DNA from: JBCBCP01 sp039817385
Lineage (GTDB): Bacteria > Pseudomonadota > Alphaproteobacteria > Rhodobacterales > Rhodobacteraceae
Assembly: GCA_039817385.1 (NCBI GenBank)
Contig: JBCBVY010000002.1
Location: 248,001 to 312,000 of the forward strand
Length of the DNA: 64,000 nt
Direction: 5' to 3'
Made by a program: the position numbers and the translations under genes. Below are positions 59,495-64,000 of the stretch, piece by piece (the stretch's first letter is position 1; each line of letters starts with the position of its first letter). Below the pieces are notes generated by a model that saw only the letters and a program-made list of their open reading frames with translations, was not told the DNA's origin and made no database searches.

Positions 59495-60242
59495 AGGGAT
59501 CCTCGTAGGGGTCTGCGTAAGGGTCAAGCGATGAGCCTGCGGTATCGGCGCCCAACTCGAACCGGCGGTTTTGCAGGTAGATCAGGCGGCTTTGGGCGTA
59601 GCTGTCGGCACTTTCGTACAGGATGCTGTCAATTGTGTCGGTGAACCGGCCCCGGTCCGACAAACGGGAGGCCACGGACGCAGCAGTGCCGTAATAGCGC
59701 TCCGGCTCGGGCAGCTCATAAGACAGCGGGTTGGTAAACAGATCCACCACCCGGCCCACCGTGTCGCGGGTTGTCGATGGGCCAAGGACCGGCAGTTCCA
59801 TATAAACCCCTTCGCCTGCGCCCCAAACATAGAGCGTTTCGCCAAAATCCGTATCGTGGTCGGGCACGTTGAATTCGTCCGCGACGTCAAAGAGGCCGCC
59901 GAACCCAAGCACGGAGTTGGTCAAGAAGCGCACCGTCGACAGGCCCGCGCCTTCCAGATCACCCTGAAGCAAGGCATTCACCACAAGGCTGGGTCGCCCC
60001 AGGTTTTCCGAGAAGTTGCCGATGCTGTCTTCGATTGGGTCAGGAATGAGCGAACTGTAGCCCTGCGCGGCGGGCCGCACCAACGCCCGGTCGATGCCGC
60101 GGTTAAACGCGTGGATTTTGCGGTTTGTCGGCTCGAACGGGTCATTGATGCCGTCCGCACCGGGGCCCGGGGCGGCGCACGCACCCGTCAGGGCAAGCAA
60201 AAGCCCGGCGAGGGCGAGGCGGATCGTGCCGGTTATGCGCAC
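59478..60242 (-). CDS. mlaA: Outer-membrane lipoprotein MlaA (VacJ)
   Basis: 254 residues with a lipobox LTGACA (Cys about 22) after a hydrophobic leader. MlaA motifs are clear: NDPFEPTNRKIHAFNRGIDRAL, IGNFSENLGRPSLVVNALLQGD, RFLTNSVLGFGGLFDVADE and YMELPVLGPSTTRDTVGRVVD. MlaA removes misplaced phospholipids from the outer leaflet of the outer membrane. The C-terminus is a repeat of DPYADPYEDPYA, an acidic tail that looks unusual for the family. Confidence 0.93.
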   Translation of the reverse strand: MRITGTIRLALAGLLLALTGACAAPGPGADGINDPFEPTNRKIHAFNRGIDRALVRPAAQGYSSLIPDPIEDSIGNFSENLGRPSLVVNALLQGDLEGAGLSTVRFLTNSVLGFGGLFDVADEFNVPDHDTDFGETLYVWGAGEGVYMELPVLGPSTTRDTVGRVVDLFTNPLSYELPEPERYYGTAASVASRLSDRGRFTDTIDSILYESADSYAQSRLIYLQNRRFELGADTAGSSLDPYADPYEDPYAILD

Positions 60243-60408
60243 AGGGTCTTCTCCGAGTTCAGGACTGACGTACCACTTAAGCTTTTGCGGCCCCGATCCC
60301 AGTTAAGAAAAGATTGGAATAGGTTGTTGTGGCACTGCAGGCACAGTCAGGGTAAGCGTTGAAGCGATTTTCAGAAGTGCTGATTAACCAACGGGCGAAA
60401 AAGTGCCG

Positions 60409-62145
60409 ATGCAGGACAGGATAAAACAGAAAGGCCGCGCCGAGCTCCGAACCGCGCGCGCCGAAAGCCGCAGTCTCTACTGGCTGGTTGGCATCTTCAG
60501 CCTTTTTGCCAATTTGCTGATGCTGACCGGCCCGATCTATATGCTGCAGGTCTATGACCGGGTGCTGGGCAGCCGGTCCGAAGAGACGCTGCTCGCGCTC
60601 TCGCTGCTGGTTATCTTTCTGTACGGGGTGATGGGCATCCTGGACTATACGCGCGGCCGCATCATGGCGCGTGTCGGGGCGCGGTTTCAGGCCAAGATGG
60701 ACCGGCGCGTGTTCGATGCCGTGGTGCGAAAAAGCGCGGTCGCCCCGGACCTGCAAACCCAAAGCGGTCTTTCCGATCTTGAATCGGTGCAGCGGTTGCT
60801 GACGTCGCCTGTTCTGATGGCGTTTTTCGACCTTCCGTGGACGCCGATCTTCATGGCGGGTATTTTCCTTTTCCACCCGTGGCTTGGATGGCTGGCCGTG
60901 ACAGGCGCCGCCGTGCTGATCATCATCGCGCTGGCGAACCAGCTTTTGTCGCGTGAGCCGCAGGCGCGCGCCGGCATGGCGGGCCAGCAGGCCAGCGCCA
61001 TGTCTGATCAGCTCCGCACGGAGGCAGAGATGGTGCAGGCGATGGGGATGCGCGACGCGGCCTTCTCGCGGTGGCAGGTCGCGCGTTCAAAGGCGCTCGA
61101 GGATCAAATCAAAGCGACGGACGTGGGCGGCACCTTTACCTCCATGACCAAGTCGATCCGCCTGTTTTTGCAAAGTGCGATGCTGGGCCTTGGCGCTTAT
61201 CTGGTGCTGCAAAACGAGTTGACGCCGGGCGCGATGATCGCCGGTTCCATCCTGCTGGGCCGGGCGCTCGCGCCGGTTGAGATGATGCTGACCCAGTGGC
61301 CTATCGTGCAGCGTGCAAGCAAAGGCTGGGACAACCTGGTTGAGCTTCTGGGCATGGTACAACCCGAGGCGCAGCGCACCGCGCTGCCCAAACCCGCGGC
61401 CAAGCTGGTGGCGAAATCGCTGACCGTTGTACCGCCGGGTGAAAAGCAGGCGTCGTTGCGGGGTCTGAATTTTGAGTTGAAGCCCGGTCAGGCGCTGGGT
61501 GTTGTTGGCACCTCCGGCGCGGGTAAATCGACGCTGGCGCGCTGTATCACGGGCGTCTGGCGACCCGCTGGAGGGTCGATACGGCTGGATGGGGCGGCGC
61601 TGGACCAGTACGATCCGGACGTTCTGGGCCAGCATATCGGGTATCTGCCGCAGCGGGTGCAGCTGTTTGACGGAACCATTGCGGAGAACATCGCGCGCCT
61701 GTCTTCCAGCCCGGACGATTCTGCCGTGGTGGCCGCCGCGCAGAAAGCAGACGCGCACGAGATGATCCTTGCGCTGCCCGAGGGGTACGACACCCGCATC
61801 AATGCAGGACAGCAGCGCCTGTCCGGCGGTCAGATCCAGCGCATTGGCCTTGCCCGCGCCCTATACAAAGACCCCGTCATCGTTGTGCTCGACGAGCCAA
61901 ACTCGAACCTCGACAATGACGGGTCCGAGGCGCTGAACCGGGCGGTGCGTGCCATGAAGGCGGAGGGGCGATCGGTGATGATCATGGCGCACCGGCCCAG
62001 CGCGATCGAGGAGTGCGAGATGTTGCTGATCCTCGATGGCGGCGTACGGACGGCGTTTGGCCCGAAGGACGAAGTGCTGCGGGCGAATGTGCGCAACCAT
62101 CAGCAGATCACGCAAGCGCCTGCGCGCGCGGGAGGGATATCATGA
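60409..62145 (+). CDS. Type I secretion ABC transporter (PrtD-like)
   Basis: 578 residues from the ATG at 60409; a GTG at 60403 is possible. An ABC membrane domain (about 25-310, with ESRSLYWLVGIFSLFANLLML) precedes the nucleotide-binding domain: Walker A GTSGAGKST, signature LSGGQIQRIGLARALY, Walker B VIVVLDEPNSNLD and the H-loop in MIMAHRPS. It matches the PrtD/HasD exporters of protein substrates with C-terminal signals. Its stop overlaps the HlyD gene (ATGA). No TolC-type gene or RTX substrate is near. Confidence 0.9.
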   Translation: MQDRIKQKGRAELRTARAESRSLYWLVGIFSLFANLLMLTGPIYMLQVYDRVLGSRSEETLLALSLLVIFLYGVMGILDYTRGRIMARVGARFQAKMDRRVFDAVVRKSAVAPDLQTQSGLSDLESVQRLLTSPVLMAFFDLPWTPIFMAGIFLFHPWLGWLAVTGAAVLIIIALANQLLSREPQARAGMAGQQASAMSDQLRTEAEMVQAMGMRDAAFSRWQVARSKALEDQIKATDVGGTFTSMTKSIRLFLQSAMLGLGAYLVLQNELTPGAMIAGSILLGRALAPVEMMLTQWPIVQRASKGWDNLVELLGMVQPEAQRTALPKPAAKLVAKSLTVVPPGEKQASLRGLNFELKPGQALGVVGTSGAGKSTLARCITGVWRPAGGSIRLDGAALDQYDPDVLGQHIGYLPQRVQLFDGTIAENIARLSSSPDDSAVVAAAQKADAHEMILALPEGYDTRINAGQQRLSGGQIQRIGLARALYKDPVIVVLDEPNSNLDNDGSEALNRAVRAMKAEGRSVMIMAHRPSAIEECEMLLILDGGVRTAFGPKDEVLRANVRNHQQITQAPARAGGIS

Positions 62146-63479
62146 CGCCAAAGGTGGGGCCCGCGACCGGCGCAGATACCAAGTCTGGCCGCTGGTCGAC
62201 CCGCGGACCGGTGATATTTGGTCTTTTTGGTCTTCTGGTGCTGTTCGGCGGCTTTGCGGCCTGGGCCACGCTGACGAATATCGCGGGCGCGATCATCGCT
62301 TCGGGCCGGGTTGAAGTGGACCGCAACCGGCAGATCGTGCAGCACCCCACGGGCGGCGTGGTGGCGCAGATCTCAGTGGATGAAGGGGACCGCGTTGCTG
62401 CCGGCGATCTGCTGCTGACGCTGGACGACCGGCAGCTGCGCTCTCAACTCGCCATCATCGAGGGACAGCTTTACGAGTTGATGGCGCGGCGCGGGCGGCT
62501 GGAGGCGGAGCGCGACGAGGCCGAAGAGGTCGTGTTCGAGCCTGAGCTTCTGGAGCGCGGACGCGAGAACGCAGATGTGCAGGAGCTGATTGACGGGCAA
62601 CGGAACCTCTTTTTCGCACGCCGGGACAGCGCGGCCCGTGAAGCGGAGCAGCTGTCCAAAAGAGCGGCCCAGATCGCCAATCAGATCGAAGGGATCGAGG
62701 CCCAGCGTGCATCGCTGGGCGAACAGCGCACGTTGATCCAGCAAGAGCTTGAAAGCCAGCAATCCCTTCTGGACCGGGGGCTGGCGCAGGCCGCGCGTGT
62801 CTTGTCGCTGCAACGGGAAAGCGCCCGGCTGAATGGCCAATTGGGCGAGCTTGCCGCGTCAAAGGCGCAGTCCGAAGGCCGGATCACCGAAATTGATCTG
62901 GAGATCATCAAGCTGGCCACAGGACGGCGCGAGCAGGCGATCACGCGCCTGCGCGATCTGCGCTACCGCGAACTGGAGCTGGTCGAGCAGCGCGCAAACC
63001 TGCTGGCGGAGATCGAAAAACTGCAGATCAGGGCGCCGGTATCGGGTGTTGTGTACGGCATGAGCGTGCAAACACTGCGGTCGGTTATTCGGCCCGCCGA
63101 TCCGCTTTTGTTCCTTATCCCGCAAGATCGGCCGCTTGTGATCGCTGCGCAGGTTGACCCGATCCATATCGATCAGGTTCTGGTGGGCCAGCAGGTGAAT
63201 TTGCGCCTCAGTGCGCTGGACCAGCGAACAACGCCTGAACTGGTGGGGCAGGTGGCGCTTGTGTCCGCTGATGCGTTCGACGACGAAGCGGTGGGCCTGA
63301 CCTATTACCGGGCAGAGATCGTGCTGAACCCGGGCGAGCTGGCAAAGCTGAACCCGGGCGACACGTTGATCCCCGGGATGCCGGTCGAGGCGTTTATCCG
63401 CACCGCGGACCGGACACCGCTGGCGTATCTGGTGAAACCGATGGTGGATTACTTCAACCGGGCCTTCCGCGAGAGTTGA
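62142..63479 (+). CDS. HlyD/PrtE-type membrane fusion protein of type I secretion
   Basis: 445 residues from the ATG at 62142 (ATGA overlap with the ABC gene). One N-terminal membrane helix (about 24-45), then a lipoyl half-motif (GRVEVDRNRQIVQHPTGGVV), long coiled-coil hairpin (about 100-280) and the second lipoyl half with LQIRAPVSGVVYGMSV. The C-terminal barrel contains VGLTYYRAEI and IPGMPVEAFIRT, family markers. It bridges the ABC exporter to an outer-membrane TolC-like channel. Confidence 0.92.
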   Translation: MTPKVGPATGADTKSGRWSTRGPVIFGLFGLLVLFGGFAAWATLTNIAGAIIASGRVEVDRNRQIVQHPTGGVVAQISVDEGDRVAAGDLLLTLDDRQLRSQLAIIEGQLYELMARRGRLEAERDEAEEVVFEPELLERGRENADVQELIDGQRNLFFARRDSAAREAEQLSKRAAQIANQIEGIEAQRASLGEQRTLIQQELESQQSLLDRGLAQAARVLSLQRESARLNGQLGELAASKAQSEGRITEIDLEIIKLATGRREQAITRLRDLRYRELELVEQRANLLAEIEKLQIRAPVSGVVYGMSVQTLRSVIRPADPLLFLIPQDRPLVIAAQVDPIHIDQVLVGQQVNLRLSALDQRTTPELVGQVALVSADAFDDEAVGLTYYRAEIVLNPGELAKLNPGDTLIPGMPVEAFIRTADRTPLAYLVKPMVDYFNRAFRES

Positions 63480-63513
63480 TCGTCCGGGGTTTTCCAAAAT
63501 GCCCGCCTGCGGC

Positions 63514-63593
63514 GGATTCGACTTTATTTTGCTGATGAGAGGGGCCAGCCCCTCTCAAACTCTCCCCGGCATATTTTGGGCCAAAAGAAGGGG
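63514..63593. repeat. Dispersed intergenic repeat, copy B
   Basis: GGATTCGACTTTATTTTG, a hairpin GAGAGGGG-CCAG-CCCCTCTC (63537-63556), AAA with a C-rich run CTCTCCCC, then ATATTTTGGG and CCAAAAGAAGG. It parallels copy A (26791-26863) block by block with a different hairpin sequence. It lies between the HlyD and RidA-like genes. Confidence 0.7.
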
Positions 63594-63650
63594 GCTTGCA
63601 GAATTGCGATTGGTAGGTAGCGTGCCGCCGAACCTTCAAGGAGACATGCC

Positions 63651-64000
63651 ATGAGTTTTACCGCGCGTTTGACGGAGCTTGGGATCGAGCTGCCGGATGC
63701 GCCTGCGCCGGCGGCCAACTACGTGCCCTTCGTGCAGGTGGGCGACATCGTTTATGTCTCGGGCCAGATTTCCAACGGGCCGGACGGGTTTGTGACGGGC
63801 AAGCTGGGTGCGGATATGGACGTGGCGGCGGGAGCCGCGGCGGCGCGGCTATGTGCCTTGTCCTTGCTGGCGCAGGTGCGTGCGGCGTGCGGCGGTGATC
63901 TGGACAAGCTGGTGCGGGTCGTGAAGCTAACCGGGTTTGTGAACTCGACCGCTGATTTCACCGACCAGCCCGCGGTGATCAACGGCGCGTCTGACTTCAT
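63651..64000 (+). CDS. RidA-family protein (partial, 3' end outside window)
   Basis: The first 116 residues from the ATG at 63651, preceded by AAGGAG. It matches the YjgF/RidA subfamily of about 150 residues: SFTARLTELGIELPDAPAPAAN then YVPFVQVGDIVYVSGQIS, followed by VKLTGFVNSTADFTDQPAV. RidA-like proteins hydrolyse reactive enamines or imines made by PLP enzymes. It runs off the right edge. Upstream is repeat copy B. Confidence 0.88.
   Translation, partial: MSFTARLTELGIELPDAPAPAANYVPFVQVGDIVYVSGQISNGPDGFVTGKLGADMDVAAGAAAARLCALSLLAQVRAACGGDLDKLVRVVKLTGFVNSTADFTDQPAVINGASDF

Noticed and set aside
1..64000. Prophage, gene transfer agent or insertion sequence
   Set aside because: No capsid, terminase, integrase or transposase genes were seen. 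tRNA genes have no adjacent integrase or duplicated 3' end.

Overview
The window reads as a chromosomal segment of a high-GC marine alphaproteobacterium of the Rhodobacteraceae (Roseobacter-type). The basis is the gene set and layout: a Rhodobacterales-style leuC-x-leuD-leuB arrangement, DUF6638 and DUF1523 proteins, a non-pyrrolysine MttB homologue, protocatechuate genes, PII-AmtB, and many ATGA/GTGA start-stop overlaps. It is mostly ordinary chromosome. There is no prophage, integrase, CRISPR array or intact insertion sequence. Two degraded loci and a family of dispersed intergenic repeats are present.

Region by region: 1-1551 (minus) holds the tRNA methylthiotransferase mtaB (cut by the window edge) and dapF, then tRNA-Lys. 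1766-8985 (minus) is a tightly overlapping seven-gene run: LacI regulator, YcaQ-type DNA glycosylase, 5-oxoprolinase subunits PxpB, PxpC and PxpA, glycerate 2-kinase, and a class V aminotransferase. After tRNA-Arg, 9182-15018 (minus) carries a sulfatase, the aromatic operon pobA-pcaC-pcaH-pcaG, and a trimethylamine methyltransferase-family protein. 15143-16807 is a lone iron-type ABC permease (plus). tRNA-Pro, a MATE exporter and the leucine cluster (GNAT, leuB, nuclease-like gene, membrane gene, leuD, Tat-signal ORF, leuC) follow on the minus strand to 24565.

24791-25191 is a decayed mechanosensitive channel gene. 25805-26702 carries rsfS and rlmH. 26703-26863 is a repeat-rich intergenic block. 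26967-31190 is the glycolate oxidase operon glcD-glcE-(membrane gene)-glcF. Next come a secreted trypsin-like protease, an Hsp20 chaperone, a sulfatase remnant, a YiaA-like and PspA envelope-stress pair facing a TetR regulator across repeated operator-like palindromes, gabD, and an alpha/beta hydrolase.

The most intriguing part is 37356-44585 (plus): eight consecutive, largely uncharacterised genes. They are a coiled-coil protein, three small membrane proteins, a 372-residue protein, a 641-residue AAA+ ATPase, a DUF6638 protein and a DUF1523 membrane protein. Their tight spacing suggests one system, possibly a membrane-associated AAA+ remodelling machine; the function is unknown and this reading is inference.

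44596-48222 has a THUMP-type rRNA methyltransferase, then a glycosyltransferase and a sulfotransferase transcribed divergently (a likely sulfated-glycan pair). 48282-53734 holds a GDSL esterase, smpB, sseA, an aromatic/aspartate aminotransferase, a saccharopine dehydrogenase-like reductase and a YciI-like protein. 53838-55583 is amtB and its PII regulator with a clear terminator. 55836-58624 is a class A penicillin-binding protein plus YciB. 58895-60242 is mlaC-mlaA. 60409-63479 is a type I secretion ABC/HlyD pair. A RidA-family gene runs off the right edge.
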